From an uncultured Steroidobacter sp. (GTDB taxonomy: Bacteria; Pseudomonadota; Gammaproteobacteria; Steroidobacterales; Steroidobacteraceae): DNA of 64,000 nucleotides. The notes under the pieces were generated by a model. The model had not been told where the DNA came from. It searched no databases and saw only the letters and a list, made by a program, of their open reading frames with translations. Below, one piece after another: positions 17,749 through 26,432 of this stretch; within the stretch, counting starts at the first letter, position 1, and each line of letters begins with the position of its first letter. The translations under genes and the position numbers were made by a program. Where the stretch lies: contig CALLKK010000003.1 of the NCBI GenBank assembly GCA_938008435.1, positions 1 to 64,000 of the forward strand. The letters are read 5' to 3'.

Positions 17749-18927
17749 ATGTCAATACACCGTCTGGGCTCCGTCGCATTCGGCTCCCTTCTCATCCTTG
17801 CAGCCGCCGGCTGCAGCAAGCCCGCTTCGAACGAGGCGGCCGCTCCGTCCGATTCTTCAACTGCTGAGTCAATCATGTCGCGCGAATCTTTCGGTACGCT
17901 GCCTGACGGCACGCCGCTCGAGCTCTTTACGCTGCGTAATCGCTCGGGCATGGAAGTCAAGGTCACGAATTACGGTGGCATCATCACCGAGCTGAAAGTG
18001 CCGGACCGTAACGGCAAGCTCGACGACATTACGCTCGGCTACAGCTCGATCGACGGGTACCTGAAGGAAAGCCCGTATTTCGGCGCGCTGATCGGCCGCT
18101 ACGGCAACCGCATCGGCAAGGCTCAGTTCACGCTCGACGGCCAAACCTACAAGCTGCCGGCGAACGACGGTCCGAACACGCTGCACGGCGGCCCCAAGGG
18201 CTTCGACAAGGTCGTTTGGAACGCCGAGCCCTTCGAGCGTGACGGCGAGCGCGGCATCGTGCTCACGTACACGAGCCCGGATGGCGATCAGGGCTTCCCC
18301 GGCACGCTGAACGCGCGCGTCACGTACACGCTCACCGACGACAACGAGCTCGTCTTCGAGTACCACGCGACCACGGACAAGCCGACGGTCGTCAATCTGA
18401 CGCAGCACGCGTACTTCAATCTCGCGGGCGACGGCTCCGGCGACATTCTCGGCCATGAGCTCGTGATCAATGCAGATCGCTACACGCCGGTCGACGGCGG
18501 CCTGATTCCGACGGGCGAGCTCGCGAGCGTCGAAGGCACGCCGTTCGATTTCCGCACCAAGACCGCGATCGGCGCACGCATCGATGCCGACGACGAGCAG
18601 ATCAAGCGCGGCGGCGGTTACGACCACAACTTCGTGCTGAACCGCGACGGCGACGGCCTCGTGCTCGCAGCGCGCGTCGAAGAGCCGACGAGCGGCCGCG
18701 TCATGGAAGTGTTCACGACCGAGCCCGGCCTGCAGTTCTACAGCGGCAACTTCCTGGACGGCTCGATCACGGGCAAGAACGGCCACGTGTATCAGAAGCG
18801 CAGCGGCTTCTGCCTGGAGACGCAGCACTTCCCGGATTCGCCGAACAAGCCCGAGTTCCCGAGCACTCGCCTCGACCCGGGCCAGACGTACGAGTCCAAG
18901 ACCGTCTACAAGTTCAGCACGCTCTAA
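17749..18927 (+). CDS. galM: Aldose 1-epimerase, exported lipoprotein form
   Basis: This mutarotase interconverts alpha and beta anomers of aldoses. The 392-residue protein carries a lipoprotein signal (LLILAAAGC) and a Ser/Ala-rich linker, so it acts in the periplasm or on the outer membrane. The galM core shows IGRYGNRIGKAQF, LHGGPKGFDKVVW, the catalytic His region NLTQHAYFNLAG and the catalytic Glu region GFCLETQHFPDSPN. CGGAGAG precedes the start. An extracytoplasmic location fits uptake of sugars released by the GH8 and GH9 enzymes elsewhere in the window. Confidence 0.95.
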   Translation: MSIHRLGSVAFGSLLILAAAGCSKPASNEAAAPSDSSTAESIMSRESFGTLPDGTPLELFTLRNRSGMEVKVTNYGGIITELKVPDRNGKLDDITLGYSSIDGYLKESPYFGALIGRYGNRIGKAQFTLDGQTYKLPANDGPNTLHGGPKGFDKVVWNAEPFERDGERGIVLTYTSPDGDQGFPGTLNARVTYTLTDDNELVFEYHATTDKPTVVNLTQHAYFNLAGDGSGDILGHELVINADRYTPVDGGLIPTGELASVEGTPFDFRTKTAIGARIDADDEQIKRGGGYDHNFVLNRDGDGLVLAARVEEPTSGRVMEVFTTEPGLQFYSGNFLDGSITGKNGHVYQKRSGFCLETQHFPDSPNKPEFPSTRLDPGQTYESKTVYKFSTL

Positions 18928-18937
18928 GACTCGCATC

Positions 18938-18978
18938 GAGCTCTGGGCGTCCGCGCATTGCGCCGGCGCCCAGGGCTC
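18938..18978. terminator. Long hairpin between convergent galM and purT
   Basis: GAGCTCTGGGCG at 18938-18949 pairs with CGCCCAGGGCTC at 18967-18978 (12 bp, one G-U pair), loop of 17. It starts 11 bp after the galM stop. The arms resemble the CTGGGC/GCCCAG units of the heptad repeats. Confidence 0.6.
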
Positions 18979-19083
18979 GAGCCCTTCCTCCGCTTCGGTC
19001 GCGGGCTCTGTAAGCCACTACTCTGCGCGTTCCGAGCGCACTGAGCACTCCGCCGACCACATGCTCGCAACAGCGAGCGCTGC

Positions 19084-20274
19084 CTAATCGAGCTTTACGC
19101 CTTCTAGCAGGATGCGCGTCATCTCGCGCGCCTTTTGGCGGGCTTCATCGATGGAGCTGCCGAGCGCGAGCGACACGCCCATGCGCCGATGACCGCGCAC
19201 CTCCGGTTTGCCGAACAAGCGAATCGCCGTATCTGGCTCGCTGAGCGCGCGCTCGACGCCTTCGAACCGCACATTCTGCGAATCGCCCGCAACGACGAGC
19301 GCACACGAAGCGCTCGGACCGCGCTGACGAATCGCCGGAATCGGCAATCCGAGAATCGCACGCGCGTGCAGCGCGAACTCCGAAAGATCCTGCGAGATCA
19401 GCGTCACGAGCCCGGTGTCGTGCGGCCGCGGCGAGACTTCGCTGAAGTAAACCGCATCGCCCGCCACGAAGAGCTCGACGCCGAAGATGCCATAGCCGCC
19501 CAAGTCGTCCGTCACGGCTTTGGCGATGCGCTGCGCTTCGGCGAGCGCCGTTGCGCTCATCGGCTGCGGCTGCCACGATTCGCGATAATCGCCGTCCACC
19601 TGCAAGTGACCGATCGGATCGCAGAACGTCGTGCCGCCCACATGCCGCACGGTGAGAAGCGTGATCTCGTAATCGAACTCGACGAATCCCTCGACGATCA
19701 CGCGCCCGCCGCCCGCGCGTCCGCCTTCCTGCGCGTAATGCCATGCGCGGGCAATATCCTCTTGCGAGCGCACCACGCTTTGACCTTTCCCCGATGAGCT
19801 CATCACGGGCTTGACGACGCACGGCATGCCGATCGCCGCGACGGCGCGTTCGTATTCGTCTTGCGTATCCGCGAAGCGATACGGCGAAGTACGCAGACCC
19901 AGCGCTTCCGCCGCGAGGCGCCGAATGCCTTCCCGATCCATGGTAAGCCGTGCGGCGCGCGCCGTCGGGACCACCCGATAACCTTCCTGCTCGAGCTCGA
20001 CCAACGTCGGCGTCGCAATCGCTTCGATCTCGGGCACGATGAGCTGCGGCCGCTCGCGCGCGATCAGCTCCCGCAAGGCGTTGCCGTCGAGCATGTTGAT
20101 GACATGCCCTCGATGCGCAACCTGCATCGCAGGCGCATTGGGATAACGATCGACGGCGATCACTTCGCAACCGAAACGCTGCAACTCGATCGCAACTTCC
20201 TTACCGAGCTCACCCGAACCGAGCAGCATGATCCGAGTGGCGGAAGCGGACAGCGGGGTACCGAGCGTTGTCAT
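19084..20274 (-). CDS. purT: Formate-dependent phosphoribosylglycinamide formyltransferase (GAR transformylase 2)
   Basis: PurT makes formyl-GAR from GAR, formate and ATP in purine synthesis, a folate-free alternative to PurN. The 396-residue ATP-grasp protein begins with the nucleotide-binding turn IMLLGSGELGKEVAIELQ and contains CVVKPVMSSSGKGQSVV, VIVEGFVEFDYEITLLTVR, FGVELFVAGDAVYFSEVSPR and PHDTGLVTLISQ. Length matches E. coli PurT (392). I chose ATG 20274; the frame extends upstream to 20364, but that part is repeat sequence. No strong ribosome site is seen. Confidence 0.96.
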   Translation of the reverse strand: MTTLGTPLSASATRIMLLGSGELGKEVAIELQRFGCEVIAVDRYPNAPAMQVAHRGHVINMLDGNALRELIARERPQLIVPEIEAIATPTLVELEQEGYRVVPTARAARLTMDREGIRRLAAEALGLRTSPYRFADTQDEYERAVAAIGMPCVVKPVMSSSGKGQSVVRSQEDIARAWHYAQEGGRAGGGRVIVEGFVEFDYEITLLTVRHVGGTTFCDPIGHLQVDGDYRESWQPQPMSATALAEAQRIAKAVTDDLGGYGIFGVELFVAGDAVYFSEVSPRPHDTGLVTLISQDLSEFALHARAILGLPIPAIRQRGPSASCALVVAGDSQNVRFEGVERALSEPDTAIRLFGKPEVRGHRRMGVSLALGSSIDEARQKAREMTRILLEGVKLD

Positions 20275-20330
20275 GGCGGAGGCACGTGTGGCGGGAAGAT
20301 CGAAGGATACGCCGGAGTAGGAGGCCGAGA

Positions 20331-20614
20331 TAGGCTGTAGGCTCTGGGCTGTAGGCTGTAGCAAGAATAGAGAGAAAGCCTTCTTGGCGAATTGCGAACC
20401 GATAGCGGGAAGCCTATTTGCAGAAGACTCTGGCGCGACTACGAGTCTCGAGCAGGAAAACCCTCAGCAAGATGCGCGCGAGTCGCGCGATTGTTTTCTC
20501 GCCGAAGCCCAGCGCCCGAGCATAGCCCGTAGCCTGTAGCCTGTAGCCCGTAGCCCGTAGCCCGTAGCCCGCGCGCAGCGCACGCGTTTTCTCTGGCCAG
20601 AGCCCAGTGACCAG
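20331..20614. repeat. Composite heptad repeat, copy 2, in the divergent purT-tex gap
   Basis: Three runs of 7-bp units are seen: TAGGCTG-type at 20331-20358 (four units), GTAGCCY at 20522-20570 (seven units, the first ATAGCCC), and NGNCCAG at 20594-20614 (TGGCCAG, AGCCCAG, TGACCAG). Between the last two runs lies a spacer containing TTTTCTC. Order and spacing match copies 3 and 5. The whole lies between divergent start codons, so it must sit within or beside both promoters. Confidence 0.85.
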
Positions 20615-20693
20615 CGCTCGATCCAGTCTCTTGCCCCCTCACCACCTTTCCTCCATAGTTCGCGCCTTTCGCTGACGCAGCCGTTTAGCTCAC

Positions 20694-23036
20694 ATGTTGG
20701 TCTCCATCGAATCCCGTATCGCTACCGAGCTTTCCGTCAAACCGCAGCAAGTCGCTGCCGCGATTGCGTTGCTTGACGAAGGTGCGACCGTTCCGTTCAT
20801 TGCGCGCTATCGCAAGGAAGTAACGGGGGGACTCGATGACACGCAATTGCGTACTTTGGAGGAACGTCTCGGCTACTTGCGTGAGCTCGAAGCGCGGCGT
20901 GCGCAAATCCTGGCGAGCATCGAAGAGCAGAAAAAGCTCACGCCCGAGCTGAAGGCCGCCATCGAAGCGGCCGAGACGAAGCAGCGGCTCGAAGATCTCT
21001 ACCTTCCGTACAAGCCGAAGCGGCGCACCAAGGCGCAGATCGCGCGCGAAGCTGGCTTGCAGCCGCTCGCCGAAGCGCTGCTCGCCGATCCTTCGCTCAG
21101 CCCGGAAACCGAAGCGGCGCGCTACTTGCGCGAGCCGTTCACGACCGAGCAAGGCGAAAACCCCGGCGTTCCCGACGTCAAGGCGGCGCTCGAAGGCGCA
21201 CGCGCGATCCTCGTCGAGCAGTTCGCCGAAGACGCCGAGCTGCTCGGCTCGCTTCGTCAGTATCTCGCCGAGCATGCGGTGCTGGTCTCGAACGTCGTCG
21301 CCGGCAAGGAAGAAGCTGCCGCCAAGTTCCGCGATTACTTCGCCTATCAGGAACCCTTCGGCAAGGTGCCGTCGCATCGCGCGCTTGCGCTGTTTCGCGG
21401 GCGCAAGGAAGAGCTGCTGCGCATCGCGCTCAAGCTCCCCGAAGAGCTGGAAGCGGAGAAGACGGACAACGCCTTCAATGCATGCGAGCTCAAGATCGCG
21501 GCGCGCTTCGGCATTGCCGATCGCAAGCGCCCGGCCGATGCGTGGCTGCTGCAGACGGTGCGCTGGACGTGGCAGACCAAGCTCGCGTGGCAGCTCGAAG
21601 CGGAGCTATTGAGCGAGCTGCGCGAACGCGCCGAAGAAGAAGCGATCCGCGTTTTCGCGCGCAACTTGCACGATCTGCTCCTCGCTGCGCCTGCCGGTCC
21701 GCGCGCAACGATGGGTCTCGATCCCGGCCTGCGCACGGGCGTCAAGGTCGCCATCGTCGATCGTACCGGCAAGCTCGTGGAAACGGCGACGGTGTATCCG
21801 CATGCGCCGCGCAACGATTGGGACGGCACGATCGCGGTGCTGGCGCAGCTTGCGCGCAAGCACCAAGTCGAATTGATCAGCATCGGCAACGGCACGGCTT
21901 CGCGCGAAACCGACAAGCTCGCCGCCGATCTCATCAAGCGGCATCCCGAGCTCAAGCTCACCAAGATCGTCGTCTCCGAAGCGGGCGCCTCGGTGTACTC
22001 CGCTTCGGCGCTCGCTGCGAAGGAGTTTCCGGAGCTCGACGTCAGCCTGCGCGGCGCGGTCTCGATCGCACGGCGCTTGCAGGATCCGCTCGCCGAGCTC
22101 GTCAAGATCGATCCGAAGTCGATCGGCGTCGGTCAGTACCAGCACGACGTCAGTCAAACCAAGCTCGCACGTGCACTCGACGCCGTCGTCGAGGACTGCG
22201 TGAACGCGGTCGGCGTGGACGTGAACACCGCATCGGCGCCGCTGCTGGCGCGCATCTCCGGCTTGAGCGCCACGCTCGCCGAGAACATCGTGCGTTATCG
22301 CGACGAGCACGGCGCATTCAAGAATCGCAACGAGCTCAAGCGCGTGCCACGCCTCGGCGAGAAGACGTTCGAGCAAGCAGCGGGCTTCCTGCGCATCATG
22401 GACGGCGACAATCCGCTCGACGCCTCGGCCGTGCACCCCGAAGCCTATCCGGTCGTCGAGCGCATCCTCGCGGACTTGAAGCGCCCGGTGCGCGAGGTCA
22501 TCGGCGACACCGGCACGCTGCAACGGCTCGATCCGGCGAAGTACACGGATGAGCGTTTCGGCTTGCCCACGGTGCGCGACATCCTGCGCGAGCTCGAAAA
22601 ACCGGGCCGCGATCCGCGCCCCGAGTTCAAGACGGCGGAGTTCCGCGAAGGCGTCGAGAATCTCGAAGACCTCGAGCCGGGCATGATCCTCGAAGGCGTC
22701 GTCACCAACGTCACCAACTTCGGCGCGTTCGTCGACATCGGCGTGCACCAGGACGGTCTCGTGCACATCTCGATGCTCTCGAACAAGTTCGTGAAGGATC
22801 CGCGCGACGTGGTCAAAGCCGGCGATGTGGTCAAGGTCAAAGTGCTGGAAGTCGATCAACGGCGCCGCCGCATCGCGCTCAGCATGCGTCTCGATGCTCC
22901 CGCAGAGCGCACGCGCAAGTCGGATCAGCCCGCACGCAACGGCCATGCGCCCGCTCGACGCAACAAACCGGAGCCGGTCTCCGTCGGCGGCAGCGTGATG
23001 GCGGAGGCATTTGCGAAGGCGTTGAGGCGGGAATAG
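20694..23036 (+). CDS. tex: Tex family RNA-binding transcription accessory protein
   Basis: This 780-residue cytoplasmic protein matches Tex throughout. The N-terminal part shows LLDEGATVPFIARYRKE, and RLEDLYLPYKPKRRTKAQIA lies at about 98-117. A YqgF/RuvX-like nuclease fold is at about 340-470 (MGLDPGLRTGVKVAIVD, then YSASALAAKEFPELDVSLRG). Helix-hairpin-helix modules follow at about 500-570 (VNTASAPLLARISGLS), and a C-terminal S1 RNA-binding domain at about 660-735 (GVVTNVTNFGAFVDIGVHQD). Tex proteins bind nucleic acids and affect gene expression and stress tolerance. The start has no obvious Shine-Dalgarno. Confidence 0.96.
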   Translation: MLVSIESRIATELSVKPQQVAAAIALLDEGATVPFIARYRKEVTGGLDDTQLRTLEERLGYLRELEARRAQILASIEEQKKLTPELKAAIEAAETKQRLEDLYLPYKPKRRTKAQIAREAGLQPLAEALLADPSLSPETEAARYLREPFTTEQGENPGVPDVKAALEGARAILVEQFAEDAELLGSLRQYLAEHAVLVSNVVAGKEEAAAKFRDYFAYQEPFGKVPSHRALALFRGRKEELLRIALKLPEELEAEKTDNAFNACELKIAARFGIADRKRPADAWLLQTVRWTWQTKLAWQLEAELLSELRERAEEEAIRVFARNLHDLLLAAPAGPRATMGLDPGLRTGVKVAIVDRTGKLVETATVYPHAPRNDWDGTIAVLAQLARKHQVELISIGNGTASRETDKLAADLIKRHPELKLTKIVVSEAGASVYSASALAAKEFPELDVSLRGAVSIARRLQDPLAELVKIDPKSIGVGQYQHDVSQTKLARALDAVVEDCVNAVGVDVNTASAPLLARISGLSATLAENIVRYRDEHGAFKNRNELKRVPRLGEKTFEQAAGFLRIMDGDNPLDASAVHPEAYPVVERILADLKRPVREVIGDTGTLQRLDPAKYTDERFGLPTVRDILRELEKPGRDPRPEFKTAEFREGVENLEDLEPGMILEGVVTNVTNFGAFVDIGVHQDGLVHISMLSNKFVKDPRDVVKAGDVVKVKVLEVDQRRRRIALSMRLDAPAERTRKSDQPARNGHAPARRNKPEPVSVGGSVMAEAFAKALRRE

Positions 23037-23068
23037 GAAGGCTCCTTCTTCGGGACAGGGAGCCACAA

Positions 23069-23167
23069 GGCTGTAGACCGTAGGCTGTCGGTGCCAGGTA
23101 AACGCGCGCAGTGTGCGCATTGCTGACCAGCGCCAGTGGCCTGTTCTGGCCAGCGCCCAGGGCCCAT
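23069..23167 (+). repeat. Composite heptad repeat, copy 3
   Basis: Degenerate units GGCTGTA, GACCGTA, GGCTGTC lie at 23069-23089. After a spacer with GCGCGCAGTGTGCGC come TGACCAG and CGCCAGT at 23124-23137, then TGGCCAG, CGCCCAG and GGCCCAT at 23147-23167. The copy lies between tex and the hemerythrin gene, which run the same way, and is the most degraded of the clear copies. Confidence 0.7.
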
Positions 23168-23318
23168 TTCTAGCGTCGCCTGTGGTCCGATGTGGAAATG
23201 CGCGCGAGCGCGCTTCTGCCCCGCCCTCAGTCTCCAGCACCGCGACGCGCGGAACTCCCCGGCCCATTCGCGCTTTACGCATGCCGACATAGTTGGCCAA
23301 GGGGCCAAGGAGAGCGCG

Positions 23319-23882
23319 ATGGACCAGCAGCCCACTGAGACCTCGTCCGAGACTGTGGCGGATGCAGTCGATTTGCTGACGCGGGATCACAGGCTCATCG
23401 ACGAGCTTTTCGCCGGCTTCTTCGAAGCTGCTCCGCAACAACTCGATCCGCTCGCGCGCCGGCTGTGCAAGATGATTCGCATCCATATGCGCATCGTCGA
23501 CGAGATCTTCTATCCCGCGGTACGTCGCGCGCTCGATGCCAATCCTTCCCTTGGCGAGGCAAGAACCGCGCACGACGACATCATGCAAGCGGTCATGCGC
23601 ATCGAGTCGCTCACCTCGAGCGCACCGGAGTTCAACGCCGCGGTCGAATCGCTCCGCGAGCTTCTGACCGCACACGTAGAGTCCGAAGAGCACGAGCTGT
23701 TTCCGCAAGTACGCGCCGCGAAGATCGACCTCGTCTCGCTCGGTCAAACGCTATCGGAACGACGCGATACGCTCATGGACGTGCTCGGCTTGCACGTGGA
23801 CGACGAAGAAGGCGCAGCGAACATGCGCGATCTACAGCGTCCGGCGGCCGCAAGAGCGGCGGTGCTGAGGCAGATGAATTAG
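23319..23882 (+). CDS. Hemerythrin-like HHE domain protein
   Basis: This soluble 187-residue protein has a hemerythrin four-helix bundle, which can hold a diiron centre. Candidate ligands are His in LTRDHRLIDELF, His and Glu in IRIHMRIVDEIFYP, His in ARTAHDDIMQAV and His/Glu in LLTAHVESEEHELFP, in family order. The ATG at 23319 follows AAGGAGAGCG. Bacterial members serve in oxygen or NO sensing or repair of damage to iron centres; this one has no fused output domain, so its role cannot be fixed. Confidence 0.88.
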   Translation: MDQQPTETSSETVADAVDLLTRDHRLIDELFAGFFEAAPQQLDPLARRLCKMIRIHMRIVDEIFYPAVRRALDANPSLGEARTAHDDIMQAVMRIESLTSSAPEFNAAVESLRELLTAHVESEEHELFPQVRAAKIDLVSLGQTLSERRDTLMDVLGLHVDDEEGAANMRDLQRPAAARAAVLRQMN

Positions 23883-23896
23883 TAGGCCGAAGGTAG

Positions 23897-23962
23897 GGGG
23901 CTGGCGGCTGGAGCCAGAAGCGCTCGGCGATGGCCGTTTTTTCCAGCCTCCGGCCTAGAGCC
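23897..23962 (+). terminator. Terminator of the hemerythrin gene, within a heptad-like element (copy 4)
   Basis: CGGC at 23925-23928 and GCCG at 23933-23936 form a short stem followed by TTTTTT at 23937-23942. Around it, 7-bp units GGCTGGC and GGCTGGA at the left can pair with TCCAGCC and AGCCCC at the right, making a larger hairpin. It lies between the hemerythrin stop and the stop of the converging GH9 gene, partly overlapping that gene's end. Confidence 0.6.
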
Positions 23963-25787
23963 CCGCAACGAACGCCGCCACCCACACCAGCGGCGCATTC
24001 CAATTGATCGCCACTTCGTTGAGCGCGTACGCCTCGACGTGGTCCTGCCAGCAGGTCTGTGCGATGCACTTGCCGCGCAAGCCTTGCGCAATGGGATCGG
24101 CCATGTTCGTCGAATTGGGACCGCCGGAGAGCGCACCTGGCGGAGGCGGCGGATACTTCGGATCCAACTGATGCGCCCAGAAGCGATGATGCGGATTGCG
24201 CATCGCTCGTACGCCGTGGCCGCTCACGAACGATCGATCGAGCGGATTGCGGCCCAGCACGTAGTCGAGCGCATCGACGACACGATCCCGATAGAGCGAC
24301 TTACCGGTCAGACCGTAAGCATGCGCGAGCACGATCGCGCGGTTGAGCACTATGGAATTCGAGCCCCACTGATATTGCAGCGAGGCATACGGCAACGCAT
24401 AGCCCTGCCGCGTCGCCTCGCCCGCATACACATCCGCTGCCGCAATTAGATTCGCGCGTGCTCTGGCCAGCGCGTCCTCGCCGAGCCGGTTCGGCACCGT
24501 CAGCAGCGTGATCGTGCCGAGCGTGCGCACTTGCGCCCAAGAGATCTCTCCGGCGCCGTCCGCGGTCGGCGCCGCCAAGAAGTGCGGTGAGCTGCGCAGC
24601 GCTTGCGCATAGGTTTCCTCGCCCGTCGTCACGAACAATTCGGCCGCCGCCCAATAAAACTCATCGGACGCGTCGCGATCGCCGTACGCTCCGCCGCCGG
24701 TGAAGGCGCCGAACGGCATCAGATTCGGATGGCGCAACGCCGCCGCATACGCGCGCTTCGCGGCGCGCAGGCAACGCTCAGCAAAGCTCGCATCGAGCGC
24801 GCGCCAGACCCGCGCGCACTGCGCGGCATTGGCGGCGAGGTTGAGCGTCGCCGTCGTCGAAGGCGGATGGGCATAGCGCGGCGCCCGGTCTTCATGCGGT
24901 GCGCTCGGCATCGCCGTCCATTGCTCGCCGTGCACCTTGTGATGCGCGAGCCCCGACGCATCGATTTCCACGAAGTCACTCGCACCCGCAGCGCTAGGCA
25001 TCTTGATGCGCGCTCCCTCGGGCGCCTGCATGCCGAGCAAGAACTCGAGCTCCCATCGCACCTCGTCGAGCAGATCGTTGATGCCATTGCCGTTCTCCGG
25101 AATGGCGGCCTCGCCGTCCGCGAACGGCATCGGCGCGCTGCCGCGGCTGCGCTGCGCGCGCTCGTAATAATTGAGCAAGGTCCATACGCTGATGCCGGCG
25201 TTCACGACGTACTTGCCGTGATCGCCGGCGTCGTACCAGCCGCGCCGCGCGTCCAGCGTGTAGTCGCAGCCGGGCCATTGCACGCCGCGCGCGTCCTTCT
25301 TGTCGAAGCAACCGACGATTTCGTCTACGTGGCCGGCAGGTCGCGCCCATTTCTCGCCGACATACTTGGCTTCGATCGGGATACCGCTGCGATTGTGATA
25401 GAAATACGCCAGCGCATTGCGCTTCAACCCGTCGAAGATATGCGGCTCGATCGCGAACGGACGACTGCTCGCATCGCCCACCACGAGCCGAAATCCCGCG
25501 CCGCGCGCGCGAACGTCACTGAAATCGAGTTGATGCACGTGCTCGCCCGAGCCCTCGTTGATCCCGAAGACGACGGTGTGTCCTGCAGCGACTTCCTTGC
25601 CGTTCGCGTCCAACAGTCCCCAGGCAAGCGGCTGCGTGGCCGCATCGACGACGATCGCGCGCTTCGGTCCGTCCGGCAGGAAGCCGAGCTGATTGAACCG
25701 AATGCGTTCCGGCGCAGGCTCGCTGGCTGCAGCGGCAACGCAGGCAAAGACGGTGACGACCGACAGGATCAAGCGCTGGTATCGCAT
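23955..25787 (-). CDS. Exported glycoside hydrolase family 9 (cellulase-type)
   Basis: This secreted enzyme of 610 residues has a signal peptide ending near ACVAAAASE, an N-terminal CelD-type Ig-like domain (about residues 25-115) and the GH9 alpha6/alpha6 barrel. The catalytic aspartates lie in GWYDAGDHGKYVVN (Asp186 and Asp189) and the catalytic acid is Glu591 in YALNEVAINWNAP. NPHHRFWAHQLD is the conserved substrate-binding stretch. The family cleaves beta-1,4-glucans or related oligosaccharides by inversion. The start at 25787 has GGAAGAG seven bases upstream. No carbohydrate-binding module is seen. Confidence 0.95.
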   Translation of the reverse strand: MRYQRLILSVVTVFACVAAAASEPAPERIRFNQLGFLPDGPKRAIVVDAATQPLAWGLLDANGKEVAAGHTVVFGINEGSGEHVHQLDFSDVRARGAGFRLVVGDASSRPFAIEPHIFDGLKRNALAYFYHNRSGIPIEAKYVGEKWARPAGHVDEIVGCFDKKDARGVQWPGCDYTLDARRGWYDAGDHGKYVVNAGISVWTLLNYYERAQRSRGSAPMPFADGEAAIPENGNGINDLLDEVRWELEFLLGMQAPEGARIKMPSAAGASDFVEIDASGLAHHKVHGEQWTAMPSAPHEDRAPRYAHPPSTTATLNLAANAAQCARVWRALDASFAERCLRAAKRAYAAALRHPNLMPFGAFTGGGAYGDRDASDEFYWAAAELFVTTGEETYAQALRSSPHFLAAPTADGAGEISWAQVRTLGTITLLTVPNRLGEDALARARANLIAAADVYAGEATRQGYALPYASLQYQWGSNSIVLNRAIVLAHAYGLTGKSLYRDRVVDALDYVLGRNPLDRSFVSGHGVRAMRNPHHRFWAHQLDPKYPPPPPGALSGGPNSTNMADPIAQGLRGKCIAQTCWQDHVEAYALNEVAINWNAPLVWVAAFVAGL

Positions 25788-25871
25788 GCGACGCTCTTCC
25801 GAATAAACACGAACATCGCCCCGCGGCGGCGCCACACCGCCACGAAGGTCTTATCGAACTATTCGCTTTCG

Positions 25872-26432
25872 CTAGGCATCCGACTCGGCCTCATTGAGCG
25901 CACGCGCCAGAATACGCTGCGCTGCGGCCGGGTCGAAGCCGAGCTGGACGGCGCGCGTCATCTCGCGGCGCGCCGTCGAGGCATCGCGACGCTTGGCGGC
26001 GATCAACGCCAGATTGACGTACGGCACCGGATACATCGGGTCGCGCTGCAATGCCGCGCGCAGCCACTGTACCGCACGATCGAGATCGCCGGTCTGGACC
26101 GCAATCTGCGCTATGTTGTTACGTGTGATCGCCACGCCATCGAGGCTGTAGATATTCGGGTATAGCGCCACGGCAAGCCGATGCCAGCGCAGCCCCAAAA
26201 GCTTGCGCTCGAATCGTTGATAACGCTCCTGCGCCTTGGCCCACTCGCACCGCTTCACGCAGCGACGTGCGATCAGCAGATCGCGCCCCCAGACCAGGAG
26301 CACGAGCACATAGAGCACGATGAGCCCGAGCAAGACGAGTGCGACGATGGGCGGCAGACGGATCAGGATGAGATAGACGGCCGCCAGCACCGTCATGATG
26401 ATGAAGAGATAGCGCTGCGGCCGCTTCATCAT
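25872..26432 (-). CDS. TPR-like membrane protein
   Basis: This 186-residue protein has two hydrophobic segments (about residues 8-25 and 28-50, YLFIIMTVLAAVYLILI and VALVLLGLIVLYVLVLLVW) followed by a soluble tail with tetratricopeptide-like helices (NNIAQIAVQTGDLDRAVQWL, then YVNLALIAAKRRDASTARRE). The start ATG overlaps the stop of the upstream PH-domain gene by 4 bp, so the two are translationally coupled. The partner bound by the TPR is unknown. It is the last gene of a three-gene unit. Confidence 0.75.
   Translation of the reverse strand: MMKRPQRYLFIIMTVLAAVYLILIRLPPIVALVLLGLIVLYVLVLLVWGRDLLIARRCVKRCEWAKAQERYQRFERKLLGLRWHRLAVALYPNIYSLDGVAITRNNIAQIAVQTGDLDRAVQWLRAALQRDPMYPVPYVNLALIAAKRRDASTARREMTRAVQLGFDPAAAQRILARALNEAESDA

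Noticed and set aside
20275..20364. A longer PurT N-terminus starting at 20364
   Set aside because: The extra 30 codons include heptad repeat sequence and lie before the conserved start of PurT; family length fits the ATG at 20274.
21606..23747. A 713-codon open frame on the minus strand opposite tex
   Set aside because: It is a shadow of the GC-rich third-codon pattern of tex and the hemerythrin gene; its product is rich in Arg, His and Asp with no domain pattern, while tex matches its family from end to end.
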